DNA of 58,575 bases from DATAMF01 sp964472565. Its GTDB lineage: Bacteria; Chloroflexota; Anaerolineae; Aggregatilineales; Aggregatilineaceae. A program made the translations under genes and the position numbers. The stretch lies in the NCBI GenBank assembly GCA_964472565.1, contig CAYYNB010000016.1, positions 1-58,575 of the forward strand, in the 5' to 3' direction. Numbering within the stretch: the stretch's first letter is position 1; each line of letters begins with the position of its first letter. Below are positions 40,911 through 49,661 of the stretch, in pieces. The notes beneath the pieces were generated by a model. The model saw only the letters and a list, made by a program, of their open reading frames with translations. It did no database searches and had not been told where the DNA came from.

Positions 40911-42230
40911 ATGCGCGCAACGGATATTATTGCGAAAAAACGCGACGGCGGAGAACTCTCGACGGAGGAAATTCGCTGGTTTATTGATGGCTTCACCACG
41001 GGTGATGTGCCCGATTATCAGGCGGCGGCATGGTTGATGGCGGTGTATCTGCGCGGGATGTCGCGCCGCGAAACGCTGGACCTGACGATGGCAATGGCGG
41101 CCAGCGGCGAACAGCTTGATCTATCCCCGGTGATCGATTATGCCGTCGATAAACACTCGACTGGTGGGGTAGGGGATAAGGTGACGCTGATCGTGCTGCC
41201 GTTGGTGGCGGCGGCGGGCATCAAGGTCGCCAAGATGAGCGGGCGCGGGTTGGGCTTTTCCGGCGGCACGCTGGATAAGCTCGAAGCGATCTCCGGCTAC
41301 CGGGTGGAGCTTTCGGATGAGGAGATTCTGAAGCAGGTCCGCGAGCATGGGATTGTGCTGTGCGGCCAAACGAAAAGCCTGGCCCCGGCGGATGGCGCGC
41401 TGTATGCGCTGCGGGATGTCACATCGACGGTGTCGAGCCTGCCGCTGATCGCCAGCAGCATTATGAGCAAAAAATTGGCCTCCGGCGCGAACGCGATTGT
41501 GCTCGATGTGAAGGTGGGCATGGGCGCGTTTATGCAGCGCGTCGAAGAGGCGGGCGAACTGGCGCGGATTATGGTGGACATCGGCACGATGGCCGGGCGT
41601 AAAATGGTCGCCGTGCTGTCCGATATGAACCAGCCATTAGGCGACGCGGTGGGGAATGCGCTCGAAGTCAAAGAGGCGATTGATACGCTGCGCGGCGGCG
41701 GCCCGACCGATCTGCGTGAGCACTGCATTGCGGTGGGCGGGCATATGGTGCGTTTGGGGCGGCGCGATGAAAGCGAGGCGGCGCTCAGTACGGCGATGGC
41801 CGAAGTTGCCGCCTTGATGGACGCCGGGAAGGGGTTGGCGAAACTGCGCGAACTGGTCGCGGCCCAGGGCGGCGATCCCACCGTGATTGATGATCCTGAT
41901 AAACTGGCAAAAGCCCGCCTGATCGAAACGATCCCCGCGCGGCAGGATGGATTTGTGGCACAGGTGAACGCGCTGCTGGTCGCCCAGGCGAGTCTGGAAC
42001 TGGGAGCCGGGCGCGCAGTGAAGAGCGATCCGGTTGATCCGGCGGTGGGGGTGGTGGTTCATAAAAAGGTGGGCAACGCCGTGCGCGCCAACGACGTATT
42101 ATTTACTATACATGCGAACGACGAGGCGAAACTCGAACGGGCGAAAGAACTGCTCAAGCATGCGCCGCTGATCCGGGACCGCGAACAGCAACCTTTGCCC
42201 GCGTTTTATGATACGATTTATGGAGAGTAA
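40911..42230 (+). CDS. pdp: Pyrimidine-nucleoside (thymidine) phosphorylase
   Basis: This cytoplasmic phosphorylase cleaves pyrimidine nucleosides with phosphate to give base and (deoxy)ribose-1-phosphate. The signature SGRGLGFSGGTLDKLEAI (with Ser/Arg phosphate contacts), KHSTGGVGDK, and SSIMSKKLASGANAIVLDVKVGMGAF are all in place. The N-terminus MRATDIIAKKRDGGELSTEEI is typical. At 439 residues it is complete. Whether it is thymidine-specific (deoA) or broad pyrimidine (pdp) is unclear. A GAGGG precedes the ATG. The DUF4342 gene follows within about 100 bases. Confidence 0.94.
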   Translation: MRATDIIAKKRDGGELSTEEIRWFIDGFTTGDVPDYQAAAWLMAVYLRGMSRRETLDLTMAMAASGEQLDLSPVIDYAVDKHSTGGVGDKVTLIVLPLVAAAGIKVAKMSGRGLGFSGGTLDKLEAISGYRVELSDEEILKQVREHGIVLCGQTKSLAPADGALYALRDVTSTVSSLPLIASSIMSKKLASGANAIVLDVKVGMGAFMQRVEEAGELARIMVDIGTMAGRKMVAVLSDMNQPLGDAVGNALEVKEAIDTLRGGGPTDLREHCIAVGGHMVRLGRRDESEAALSTAMAEVAALMDAGKGLAKLRELVAAQGGDPTVIDDPDKLAKARLIETIPARQDGFVAQVNALLVAQASLELGAGRAVKSDPVDPAVGVVVHKKVGNAVRANDVLFTIHANDEAKLERAKELLKHAPLIRDREQQPLPAFYDTIYGE

Positions 42231-42328
42231 GGCATCGAGCCGGAGGGTTTGCCATGACCTTGATAACTGTGATCCAGCGCGTTGAAGTCGCGCTAAAGGC
42301 CCTCGGAATAGCAGAAGGAGTGTTAGGC

Positions 42329-42628
42329 ATGGAAGAACAGCAGGAAAAAACAGAGCAGCAAGAGCAAGAAGGACGCCGCCCGATTGTCGAAGAAATTGAA
42401 CTCCAGGGCAGCCAACTGTTGGAGCGCGTGAAAGAGATCATCCAGGAAGGGAATGTCCGCAAACTGAGCATTAAGGATCAGAATGGCCGCTATCTGCTGG
42501 AAATCCCGCTGACGGTGGGCGTGGTAGCGGGCAGTGTGCTGGCTCTGACTGCGCCGGTGTGGGCCGCGTTGGGCGCGGTGGCGGCGCTGCTGGCCCGCGT
42601 GAAGATCGAAATTCATCGTGAAGGCTAA
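42329..42628 (+). CDS. DUF4342 family protein
   Basis: This 99-residue protein is charged and Glu/Gln-rich at the N-terminus. The DUF4342 block follows: GSQLLERVKEIIQEGNVRKLSIKDQNGRYLLEIPLTVGVVAGSVLAL. A glycine/alanine-rich hydrophobic stretch and a short charged end complete it. It is probably a membrane-associated protein of unknown function. ATG 42329 has AAGGAG at 42315-42320. The longer frame from 42254 lacks such a site. It is followed by a hairpin, so it ends the nucleoside phosphorylase transcript. Confidence 0.78.
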   Translation: MEEQQEKTEQQEQEGRRPIVEEIELQGSQLLERVKEIIQEGNVRKLSIKDQNGRYLLEIPLTVGVVAGSVLALTAPVWAALGAVAALLARVKIEIHREG

Positions 42629-42643
42629 TGTCACTCCCCTCTC

Positions 42644-42671
42644 ACTGCCCCGGAGCCATTCTGGGGCAGTT
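42644..42671 (+). terminator. Hairpin after the DUF4342 gene (GGGGCAGT stem)
   Basis: ACTGCCCC (42644-42651) pairs with GGGGCAGT (42663-42670) over an 11-base loop. The same stem sequence occurs at 49881-49906. The T-run is weak. Confidence 0.5.
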
Positions 42672-42782
42672 GATTCCTGACCACCGCTAAGGGTTGATTG
42701 AGCAGAAACAGCCGGATGTATCCGAGGTATTCGCTCGGCTGCGGCGAGCTAAGTTTGCGCGTTATACAGGAGCTGAAGTCTA

Positions 42783-43592
42783 ATGCATCGTTTTGAAGTG
42801 GGTAACGTTGAGTGTGTGGTGTTGAATACCGGTCGGTTTAACCTGAATGCGGAGACGTTAATGGGTAATGCACCGCCGCCAGCCCGTGCAGCAGCGTGTG
42901 AGCAATATGGGTTGGATCCGGCGGCGATTGTCTTCCAGATGAACCCCCTGGTCGTCAGGACCGATCAGCACCTCGTCGTGATCGATCCGGGCACGGCGTT
43001 TGATGCACGGGGAACGTTGATCACTGCCCTGGCGGCGGCTGGAATCCACCCGGAGCAGATCACCGGCGTGATCATTACACATGGGCATTCCGATCATTTC
43101 AACGGCTGCGTGAATGAGGATGGCACACCGGCTTTCCCCAACGCCCCGTATTACATCCAGCGGGCGGAGTGGGATCACTGGTTTGCCGATGTGAATCCTG
43201 AACCCCACCATGCGGCGAGCTTCCAGGCTATTCTGGGACCCCACAAAGACCGGATGGTCTTTTTAGAGGGCGATGGGGCGATCATATCGGGGTTTGAGGC
43301 CGTGCTGACGCCGGGGCATTCACCGGGGCATATGGTGGTCGTGATCAACCAGCAGATAATCTGTGTGGGCGATGTGCTGCAACATGAGGTGTATGTCGGG
43401 AATGCGGCGTGGGTGGGTACCTTCGATTGTTGGCCGGAGCAGGTGATTCGCATCCGGCAGGCGCTGCTGCGGCGGATTGTGGACGAGAACCTGCTGGTGA
43501 GTACCTATCATTTTGCGCCGCCGGGCATTGGGCATGTGGTGCCAGCGGGTGACAGCTACCGGTGGCTTGGGGATTCGTCATTGTCTGGATAA
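42783..43592 (+). CDS. Metallo-beta-lactamase-fold hydrolase
   Basis: This cytoplasmic metal-dependent hydrolase of the MBL superfamily is 269 residues long. The HxHxDH motif appears as ITHGHSDHFNG near residue 100. Further metal ligands occur in LTPGHSPGHMVVVI and the C-terminal STYHFAPPGIGH. The layout resembles the quorum-quenching/glyoxalase II-like branch, but the substrate is not readable. A promoter-like TATACA lies just upstream. An APH-family kinase gene starts 35 bases later on the same strand. Confidence 0.88.
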   Translation: MHRFEVGNVECVVLNTGRFNLNAETLMGNAPPPARAAACEQYGLDPAAIVFQMNPLVVRTDQHLVVIDPGTAFDARGTLITALAAAGIHPEQITGVIITHGHSDHFNGCVNEDGTPAFPNAPYYIQRAEWDHWFADVNPEPHHAASFQAILGPHKDRMVFLEGDGAIISGFEAVLTPGHSPGHMVVVINQQIICVGDVLQHEVYVGNAAWVGTFDCWPEQVIRIRQALLRRIVDENLLVSTYHFAPPGIGHVVPAGDSYRWLGDSSLSG

Positions 43593-43627
43593 AATACCGC
43601 TCCGATGCGTTTTGATCCTGGATCATT

Positions 43628-44623
43628 ATGAATCCTTCCGACTGCCTTTTGACCTATTACCGTACGCATTTTCCCGACTGGACTAACATCCAGATTGGCG
43701 GTTTCACGCGCATGGCGGACGGACTCGCCAGCGATGTGTTTGGCTGCACGCTGTCCTACGTTGAAAACGGCACGGCGATCACCCGTGATCTGATCGTGAA
43801 AAGTTATCCCGGCAGCACCGATGCCGCGCGCAAAGCCGCCCATGAATATCACACTATGCAGCGCCTACACATGCGGGGCTATCCGGTGCCGCAGGTGTTC
43901 ACGCTGGAAACCGACCCGGCTCCATTAGGCGCGCCTTTTATGACGATGGAGCGCATTCAGGGCCGCGTGTTGTGGAATGTGATCCACGACTCATCCCCCG
44001 AACGCCGCCATGATCTGATCGGGCGGTTTGCGCGCCTGTTTCTTGATCTGCACCAACTCCCGCTTGACTCTGTGCCGGGCGACTGCATCGCGGCGGAAAT
44101 TGTCAGCATCCGGCAGTTGATCGGCGTGCTGGGGGATGATCAGTTTGGCGCGGTGGTCGACTGGCTGGAAAACCACCGCGCGGACGCAGGCGATCCCCAT
44201 CCCGTGCTGATCCACCGCGATTATCACCCCTGGAATGTGCTGCTGACCGGCGCGGATCGCATGGTGGTGATCGATTGGAACGCGGAAATTTCCGATGCAC
44301 GTTTTGATCTCGCCTGGACGCTGGCGCTGCTGCGGCGCGCGGGATTTGGTGATTTTGCAGCGGAAGTATGGACTGCTTACAAGGACCTGGCCCCGTTTTC
44401 CGTTGAGCCGCTGACCTACTTCGAGATCGCCGCGCAGTTGCGCTGGATGGTGATTGTGCTAACCTCACTCACATCCGGGGCGGCGCTGCGCAGCGATGTG
44501 GCGGCAAATTTCGCGCGCTACATTGTGCCGATGGTCCGTGCCGCCTGTGAGCAGATTGCATCGATCACCGGGATCGTTTTAAAACCCGCGGCGGTGTATG
44601 ATAGTGGGCATGACCAAAAATAG
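43628..44623 (+). CDS. Aminoglycoside phosphotransferase (APH)-family kinase
   Basis: This eukaryotic-kinase-like phosphotransferase has 331 residues. An N-lobe has a nucleotide-binding Lys (RDLIVKSYPGS). The catalytic loop LIHRDYHPWNVLL near residue 195 has HxDxxxxN, followed by the metal DW motif VVIDWNAEISDARFDLAWTLALL. Despite the family name, substrates range from antibiotics to small metabolites such as choline or homoserine, so no resistance is claimed. The 3' end overlaps the start region of the next gene. It follows the MBL gene closely. Confidence 0.85.
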   Translation: MNPSDCLLTYYRTHFPDWTNIQIGGFTRMADGLASDVFGCTLSYVENGTAITRDLIVKSYPGSTDAARKAAHEYHTMQRLHMRGYPVPQVFTLETDPAPLGAPFMTMERIQGRVLWNVIHDSSPERRHDLIGRFARLFLDLHQLPLDSVPGDCIAAEIVSIRQLIGVLGDDQFGAVVDWLENHRADAGDPHPVLIHRDYHPWNVLLTGADRMVVIDWNAEISDARFDLAWTLALLRRAGFGDFAAEVWTAYKDLAPFSVEPLTYFEIAAQLRWMVIVLTSLTSGAALRSDVAANFARYIVPMVRAACEQIASITGIVLKPAAVYDSGHDQK

Positions 44624-46157
44624 CCTCCATATCCTTCACCTTGAACCCTATGATGATGCGGTGTCCGTACGGGACCGCCTCGCCTTTATTGATGCGCGGT
44701 TTGTGCTGCTGGTCTGGCCCGCGCAAAAATCCGTGCTGCGGCGCAAACTCGATCTGCTGCTGGTCCAGCGGCAGGCGACCAGAATGGCGCAGCGGATCGC
44801 GCTCGTCACCGACGATCCCGACGTGATCGACTACGCCGCCGATCTGAATATTTCGGTGTTTCCCAACGAGCAGGCCGCCACACTGGGATCGTGGAAAAAG
44901 CCGCGTAACAAAGTCTTTCTGCCTCCGCGTGATCCGGTAGCCTCGGCGGTGCTGGCCGATCAGATTCTGGCGGCGCGCGGCAGCATTCCCACGCCCGCCG
45001 GGCGGCGCATCCGGCGCTTGGGGCGGGTGATTGTGTTTCTCGGCATTCTGGTGGCGGTGGGTTTCAGTTTTTTTGTAGCCGCGCCGAGCGCCACTGTGAC
45101 GATCACCCCCGCCAGCGATCAGGTCTTTGTGCGCGTGCCGATCATCGCCGATCCGAATCTGACCGATATTGATATTGTGGCGAACCAGATTCCCGCCACG
45201 ATTATCACGCATCAGGCGACCAGCCGTGTCACGATTGAAACATCGGGGCGCGAAACGTCGGGCACGTCGCAGTCACAGGGCGTGGTGGTCTTCACCAATA
45301 CCACCGATCAGCCGCTGGTGATCCCGCTGGGGACCATCGTCGCCACCGGCGACATTTACCCGATCCGGTTTGCGACCATGCAGGAGATGACGCTGCCCGC
45401 CGGAGTGGATGCCCGCGTGGAAGTTCCGATCCAGGCATTGCCCGAACAGTCCGGGGCAGGGGGCAATGTTAATCCGGGGGCGATCACACGCATCGAGAGT
45501 AACTTTGCGGATTGGGTATCCGTGACGAATCCCAACGCGACCTTTGGCGGCGCAACGCAGGAGCGTTCTTATGTTACAGCAGATGATCAGCAGCGGCTGC
45601 TGGATCGGGGGCGGCTGCAACTGCTGCAAAATGCGCGGGATGAACTGCTGCACCAGTTGGGCGGCGATCAGCTTCTGGTTCCCGGCTCGCTGATGATCAT
45701 CGAGGAGCGCCCCGAATGGACGCTTTACACGCCGCAGGTGGTGGGCGAAACATCGGAAAGCCTGACGCTGGACCTGCGCGCGAATGTCAGCGCCGTTGTG
45801 ATCGATGAGTCGCTGGCGCGGACGGTAGCCTATGGCGCGCTGGGGCCGCAGCTCCCGCCGAATCTGGAAGTGCTGCCCAGCACGCTCACCTTTACCATCC
45901 GCGACATTATCCCGCCCGATTCCAGCGGGCGCGTATCGTTCGAGATGGAAGTGTCCGGCAGCGGGGCGGTGGATGTCGATACCGACGCGGTGCGCGAACG
46001 GATCGCCGGAGTCAGCGAAAAAACGGCCATGCAGCGGATGCAGGATGAATGGGTGCTCGATCCCAGCCAACCGCCGGTGATCGAAACCTGGCCGGGCTGG
46101 TATAACCGCCTGCCGGTGCTGCCCGTGCGGATTACGGTGGAGGTGAACACGCCATAG
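44610..46157 (+). CDS. Membrane-anchored baseplate J-like protein
   Basis: This 515-residue protein has a cytoplasmic N-terminal region of about 135 residues. One transmembrane helix follows (LGRVIVFLGILVAVGFSFFVAAPSA), then a large extracytoplasmic beta-rich part (SATVTITPASDQVFVRVPIIADP...). That part includes the block TNTTDQPLVIPLGTIVATGD, the portion that leads to the baseplate J/gp47-like label. No other phage tail or contractile-injection genes are nearby, so a phage origin is not supported. ATG 44610 is seven bases after a TATGAT box (44597-44602), so the transcript could be leaderless. Function unknown. Confidence 0.7.
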   Translation: MTKNSLHILHLEPYDDAVSVRDRLAFIDARFVLLVWPAQKSVLRRKLDLLLVQRQATRMAQRIALVTDDPDVIDYAADLNISVFPNEQAATLGSWKKPRNKVFLPPRDPVASAVLADQILAARGSIPTPAGRRIRRLGRVIVFLGILVAVGFSFFVAAPSATVTITPASDQVFVRVPIIADPNLTDIDIVANQIPATIITHQATSRVTIETSGRETSGTSQSQGVVVFTNTTDQPLVIPLGTIVATGDIYPIRFATMQEMTLPAGVDARVEVPIQALPEQSGAGGNVNPGAITRIESNFADWVSVTNPNATFGGATQERSYVTADDQQRLLDRGRLQLLQNARDELLHQLGGDQLLVPGSLMIIEERPEWTLYTPQVVGETSESLTLDLRANVSAVVIDESLARTVAYGALGPQLPPNLEVLPSTLTFTIRDIIPPDSSGRVSFEMEVSGSGAVDVDTDAVRERIAGVSEKTAMQRMQDEWVLDPSQPPVIETWPGWYNRLPVLPVRITVEVNTP

Positions 46158-46168
46158 GAGGAAAGGCA

Positions 46169-47053
46169 ATGGGTGTGAAAGAAAGTGTTTATGGAAGTTA
46201 TTCTGAAAGAAAAAACTATGAGATATTAAAGTCACGGTGGGAGAAAAAATATCAAATTTATCATAACCTCCCATTCTTGAATATTTTCACGACTTCAGGG
46301 TTACGTGATTATAGTATTACCCCTTCCAGATCTTTTAGGGTTGATCGCAAAGATTTCAATTTCCTAAAAAATACCAGTGTGGATTACACATTGTGCAATG
46401 AAAAAGGTAAACCCCTGTTATGCATAGAATTTGATGGGATGCAGCAGGGCTTTAACGTAGGATTAGAATATGTACCTAAGTTCCCTCAAGAAGAGCAAGC
46501 TGCCCAAAAGCGAAAATCATCTATTGAGCTAAAACTGAAGGTCGCTCATGGTTCTGACTTTCCATTTTTTGTTCTAAGCTCTGAAGAATTTAGAGATCTA
46601 GCGGATGATATCAAGTTCAGTATAGTTGATGGCATAATTGGGGAAGTGTTTGCCCGAAAAGCTGTGAAAGATGAGAGCAATAAAGGTGGTTTAGAACCTG
46701 GAGACTACTTATGGATTGAAACAATGGCAGAAGTTAAGCATAACCCTGTCTATAAAATGGTGGCAGATTTAGAGATACAATTAGGTCTTGAATCATGGTC
46801 AGTAGAATTTCTCCAAGAACCAAATTTAAATACAGCCAAAACATGGGAAGAAAGAATCGAACTGCTCATTAATAGACGCCGGGAAGGAGCAAAGTGCATT
46901 ATTCATTCTAAAGATTTCGGAGATATCGAGTCTACTGTCTGGTTTCCTCATTTTAAAAGTCCTGGATTTTTTACAGGCTTAACTTTAGCGGAAGAACTCG
47001 CTCATCTTATGAGCCTAACTAAACTGAAAAAACTAAAAGATGGCGCTATCTAA
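46169..47053 (+). CDS. DUF2726-family protein (nuclease-like fold)
   Basis: This 294-residue protein belongs to the DUF2726 group, whose core resembles PD-(D/E)xK nucleases. DYTLCNEKGKPLLCIEFDG (about residues 72-92) has the D...ExD pattern and would be the catalytic core. The sequence is markedly more AT-rich than all its neighbours (many AAA, TTT and TTA codons), a sign of recent acquisition. A strong AGGAGG precedes the ATG, 11 bases past the previous stop. Its 3' end overlaps the ruvX start by 14 bases. The insertion appears to sit in an otherwise GC-rich operon. DNA cleavage is inferred only from fold, and a defence role is possible. Confidence 0.7.
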   Translation: MGVKESVYGSYSERKNYEILKSRWEKKYQIYHNLPFLNIFTTSGLRDYSITPSRSFRVDRKDFNFLKNTSVDYTLCNEKGKPLLCIEFDGMQQGFNVGLEYVPKFPQEEQAAQKRKSSIELKLKVAHGSDFPFFVLSSEEFRDLADDIKFSIVDGIIGEVFARKAVKDESNKGGLEPGDYLWIETMAEVKHNPVYKMVADLEIQLGLESWSVEFLQEPNLNTAKTWEERIELLINRRREGAKCIIHSKDFGDIESTVWFPHFKSPGFFTGLTLAEELAHLMSLTKLKKLKDGAI

Positions 47054-47510
47054 TTTGCAGGGGCGGCTGTTGGGCGTCGATTATGGGATGAAAGTGATCG
47101 GGCTGGCGGTCAGCGATCCGTCGGGCATGCTGGCGCGCCCGCTGCAACTGATCTACCGCAAATCCAAAAAGGAAGATTTCGCCAAAATCAACACGGCGAT
47201 TCGCGAACAGAAAACGGTGGCGCTCGTCGTGGGCCTGCCGGAATCTCCGCCGGCGATCACCGACTATACCCAGGCGGATCGCGTCCGGCTGTGGGCGAGC
47301 CGCTTGGCGGCGGCGGTCAACGTGCCGGTCATGTTCTGGAATGAGCGTTATTCTTCGTGGGAAGCGGAAGAAGCGCTCGCGGCAGCGGGGAAAGCGCGCC
47401 CCGAACGCATCGATGCGCACGCCGCCGCGATCATCTTGCAGGAATTTCTCGACGCGCACCGCGACGGCACCCCCTGGCCGGATGCCGTACCGCCGAGCGC
47501 GACGGAGTGA
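47040..47510 (+). CDS. ruvX: Putative pre-16S rRNA nuclease / Holliday junction resolvase family (YqgF)
   Basis: This 156-residue RNase-H-like nuclease matures the 16S rRNA 5' end or, by older annotation, resolves Holliday junctions. LLGVDYGMKVIGLAVSDP gives the first acidic motif and FWNERYSS the second. IDAHAAAIILQEFL gives the C-terminal aspartate. ATG 47040 overlaps the DUF2726 stop region by 14 bases. The family is a single-copy housekeeping gene, and its GC-rich codons match the genome. The AT-rich gene in front is therefore the newcomer. Confidence 0.92.
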   Translation: MALSNLQGRLLGVDYGMKVIGLAVSDPSGMLARPLQLIYRKSKKEDFAKINTAIREQKTVALVVGLPESPPAITDYTQADRVRLWASRLAAAVNVPVMFWNERYSSWEAEEALAAAGKARPERIDAHAAAIILQEFLDAHRDGTPWPDAVPPSATE

Positions 47511-47909
47511 TCAGCGTTTGCCCGCGGATGCCATGCCAAGCGCCCGCGCGACCTGTTTGCCTGCTTCGGAGGGCGAAGAGGCGGTCAGAAATTGGAGGCC
47601 GCGCATCAGGTCGGGCACCTGTTCGGGGGCCATATCCGGCCCTAACACCGGGATGATCCGCTTGTGATCGGCCACCGCCGCGCCCCATTCAAAAAACGTC
47701 CAGGGACTCTGGCTGCTGCTGGGGCTGAGGATGAAGATCATCGTATCGCTTGCGCGCAGCGCCTGTTCGACCTGTTCCGCCCAGCGATCACCGGGCTGGA
47801 TATGATGCGCATCGAACCAGACCTCGACACCCGCCGCTTGCAGGGATGCGCTAAACTGGTCCGCCCAGGCGCGATCCGAATGCGAATACGATAAAAAGAT
47901 TTCAGGCAT
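47511..47909 (-). CDS. Single-domain TIR protein (second gene of a TIR pair)
   Basis: This 132-residue protein is little more than a TIR domain. MPEIFLSYSHSDRAWADQF opens the fold and VEVWFDAHHIQPGDRWAEQV follows. SPWTFFEWGAA places the candidate NAD-cleaving Glu74 in the usual S-x-x-x-x-E setting. A GPDMAPEQVP stretch lies near the C-terminus. Its start overlaps the stop of the preceding TIR gene on the same strand by eight bases, so the two are co-translated. It converges with ruvX with no gap. Likely a signalling or anti-phage effector; no partner domain is fused. Confidence 0.85.
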   Translation of the reverse strand: MPEIFLSYSHSDRAWADQFSASLQAAGVEVWFDAHHIQPGDRWAEQVEQALRASDTMIFILSPSSSQSPWTFFEWGAAVADHKRIIPVLGPDMAPEQVPDLMRGLQFLTASSPSEAGKQVARALGMASAGKR

Positions 47910-48357
47910 GATCCGCCATCCGTTCACTCAGTTCGTCCAGATACTTGTCGATGTCGTTTAAACTAATCATATTCCGCTTTTTAAGAAAAACCAGCGCGTT
48001 CGGCTGCGCCTGAAATTCAGCCGGGGAAATGCCGTGCAGCACCACCACAATCGGAATCTGCCGCAGCCACGCGGCACCGAGTTCGGCCCACACATACGGG
48101 CGCTGCAAGGCCCAGGGCGTGATGAGCACCACCAGTTCGTGCGCCTTGTCTAAATTTTTAAGTAAAACGTCCTCAAATTCCTCACCGATGGCGATCTGGG
48201 CCTCGTCCAGAAAAGGGGATGCGCCGCGCGCCGCGATCTCCCGCGCGATCTGCCGGGCAACCCAGGTGTCTTCCCCTGAATGGCTGATAAAGATAAACCG
48301 CTCCGAAGTGGTCACGCGTTCCCGCCCTTCGTTGATTGAATCACGATCCGGGGCCAT
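47902..48357 (-). CDS. Single-domain TIR protein (first gene of a TIR pair)
   Basis: This 151-residue protein has a TIR domain from about residue 20. FIFISHSGEDTWVARQI is the opening. IAARGASPFLDEAQIAIGEEF follows, and PYVWAELGAAW holds the candidate catalytic Glu92. A C-terminal charged helix (DIDKYLDELSERMAD) could dimerise or bind a partner. The ATG at 48357 is weakly supported; a GTG at 48312 would also give the full domain. It overlaps the second TIR gene by eight bases. The 98-base divergent region upstream also holds the mltG promoter. Pairs of this kind often belong to NAD-depleting or sensing immune modules. Confidence 0.85.
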   Translation of the reverse strand: MAPDRDSINEGRERVTTSERFIFISHSGEDTWVARQIAREIAARGASPFLDEAQIAIGEEFEDVLLKNLDKAHELVVLITPWALQRPYVWAELGAAWLRQIPIVVVLHGISPAEFQAQPNALVFLKKRNMISLNDIDKYLDELSERMADHA

Positions 48358-48426
48358 TGTACAACAGAGGTTGAGAATTGTGAATTCGTAGCCCAGTCGC
48401 CCTTTTCATGCGGCGGCTTTTCCGCC

Positions 48427-48432
48427 TATAAT
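48427..48432 (+). promoter_or_regulatory. -10 box of the mltG promoter
   Basis: A perfect TATAAT lies 23 bases ahead of the ATG, with AAGGAG at 48444-48449. A GGCGG/CCGCC hairpin precedes it. The -35 box is weak (TTTCAT). Confidence 0.5.
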
Positions 48433-48455
48433 TTTCCCCGAAGAAGGAGATTCGC

Positions 48456-49661
48456 ATGAACCAAACAAAAACGCCGAATATTGCGGCTGCGCTCTTCCTG
48501 AGTTGTTTTATGGTGGTCTGCCTGCTGGTGACGGTGGTCGGCGGCGGGCTGTATCTGTGGGCGCGGCAGGAGGGCTTGAATCCGGTCAAGGCGATCCAAC
48601 TGCGCGTGAGTCTGGCCCGTCACAACGATGAACTCAACACCGCTGCGGGCAGTGACGCCACGTACCGCGAATTTATTATTGCCGCCGGGGATACTGCCGA
48701 CGCGGTAGCCAATAATCTGTACCGTCAGGCGCTGATCACCAACCCTAACCTGTTTGTAGATTACGTGCAGTATCACCGCCTGGACAGCCAGCTCAATGCA
48801 GGCACCTACTATTTGCAGCAAACACAGACGATCCCCGAAATTGCCGAAGCGATTGCCGAAGGCAAAACCGCCCTGATTCCCCTCCAGACGATTGAAGGCT
48901 GGCGGCTGGAAGAGATCGCGGAAACCATCGACAACACGCCCGCGCTGCCGTTCACGGGGGCGGACTTTATCCGGCTGGTGCGGCCTGATGGCAGCGGCGC
49001 GCCCATCGAGATTCCGGCGGATTTCAAGCTGTGGGCGGGGATTCCTGATGTGCTGTATGATGGCAGTCAGCCCTCGTTGGAAGGCTTTTTGTTCCCGGCG
49101 CGCTATGATCTCAACCCCGGCAGCACGGCGATCCAACTGCGCGATCAGATGCTGCTGACCTTCCGTACCAATGTGGAGCCGCTGTACAGTCAGTATCTCG
49201 CGCAGACGCCCGCCGATCAGCAGATGACGCTGTTTGAGATTGTGACGATGGCTGCGATTGTGGAGCGCGAATCGGTCCAGCCGGAAGAAAGCCCGATCAT
49301 CGCCTCGTTATATCTCAACCGCCTGCGCCTGCCGATGAAACTCGATGCCGATCCCACCGTGCAGTATGCCATCGGCTACCGGGATGGGCGGTGGTGGCCG
49401 CGTCTGACCGGGCAAAATGATTATTATGCGCTGGGCGTGGTGCAGGAAAAGCCCGCCTACAACACCTATCTCAAGCAGGACGCCGATCCGCATCTGCTGC
49501 CGCCGGGGCCGATTGCCTCGCCGGGGCTGGCGGCGATCCGCGCGGTGATGCAGCCCGCCACGACGCAGTATTATTATATGTTCTCATGTGATGGCTCGAC
49601 GCACCTGTTTGCCATGACGCTGGATGAGCATAACAACAACATCGCCACCTGCCAGCAGTGA
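48456..49661 (+). CDS. mltG: Endolytic murein transglycosylase
   Basis: MltG cleaves nascent peptidoglycan glycan strands and helps set strand length at the membrane. The 401-residue protein has an N-terminal cytoplasmic stub, one transmembrane helix (about residues 8-31, IAAALFLSCFMVVCLLVTVVGGG) and an extracytoplasmic YceG domain. LysM-like residues come first, then the catalytic glutamate in AAIVERESVQPEE near residue 270. Signature stretches PSLEGFLFPARYDL, DADPTVQYAIG and YNTYLKQD...PPGPIASPGLAAIRAV follow. The ATG has AAGGAG at ideal distance. It precedes a hairpin-rich intergenic region. Confidence 0.92.
   Translation: MNQTKTPNIAAALFLSCFMVVCLLVTVVGGGLYLWARQEGLNPVKAIQLRVSLARHNDELNTAAGSDATYREFIIAAGDTADAVANNLYRQALITNPNLFVDYVQYHRLDSQLNAGTYYLQQTQTIPEIAEAIAEGKTALIPLQTIEGWRLEEIAETIDNTPALPFTGADFIRLVRPDGSGAPIEIPADFKLWAGIPDVLYDGSQPSLEGFLFPARYDLNPGSTAIQLRDQMLLTFRTNVEPLYSQYLAQTPADQQMTLFEIVTMAAIVERESVQPEESPIIASLYLNRLRLPMKLDADPTVQYAIGYRDGRWWPRLTGQNDYYALGVVQEKPAYNTYLKQDADPHLLPPGPIASPGLAAIRAVMQPATTQYYYMFSCDGSTHLFAMTLDEHNNNIATCQQ

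Noticed and set aside
43628..44623. Aminoglycoside resistance gene
   Set aside because: The kinase fold is clear, but APH-family members act on many metabolites and nothing here points to an antibiotic substrate or a resistance context.
44610..46157. Prophage remnant based on the baseplate J-like protein
   Set aside because: No tail, capsid, integrase or lysis genes are nearby, and the protein has a membrane anchor unlike phage baseplate J.
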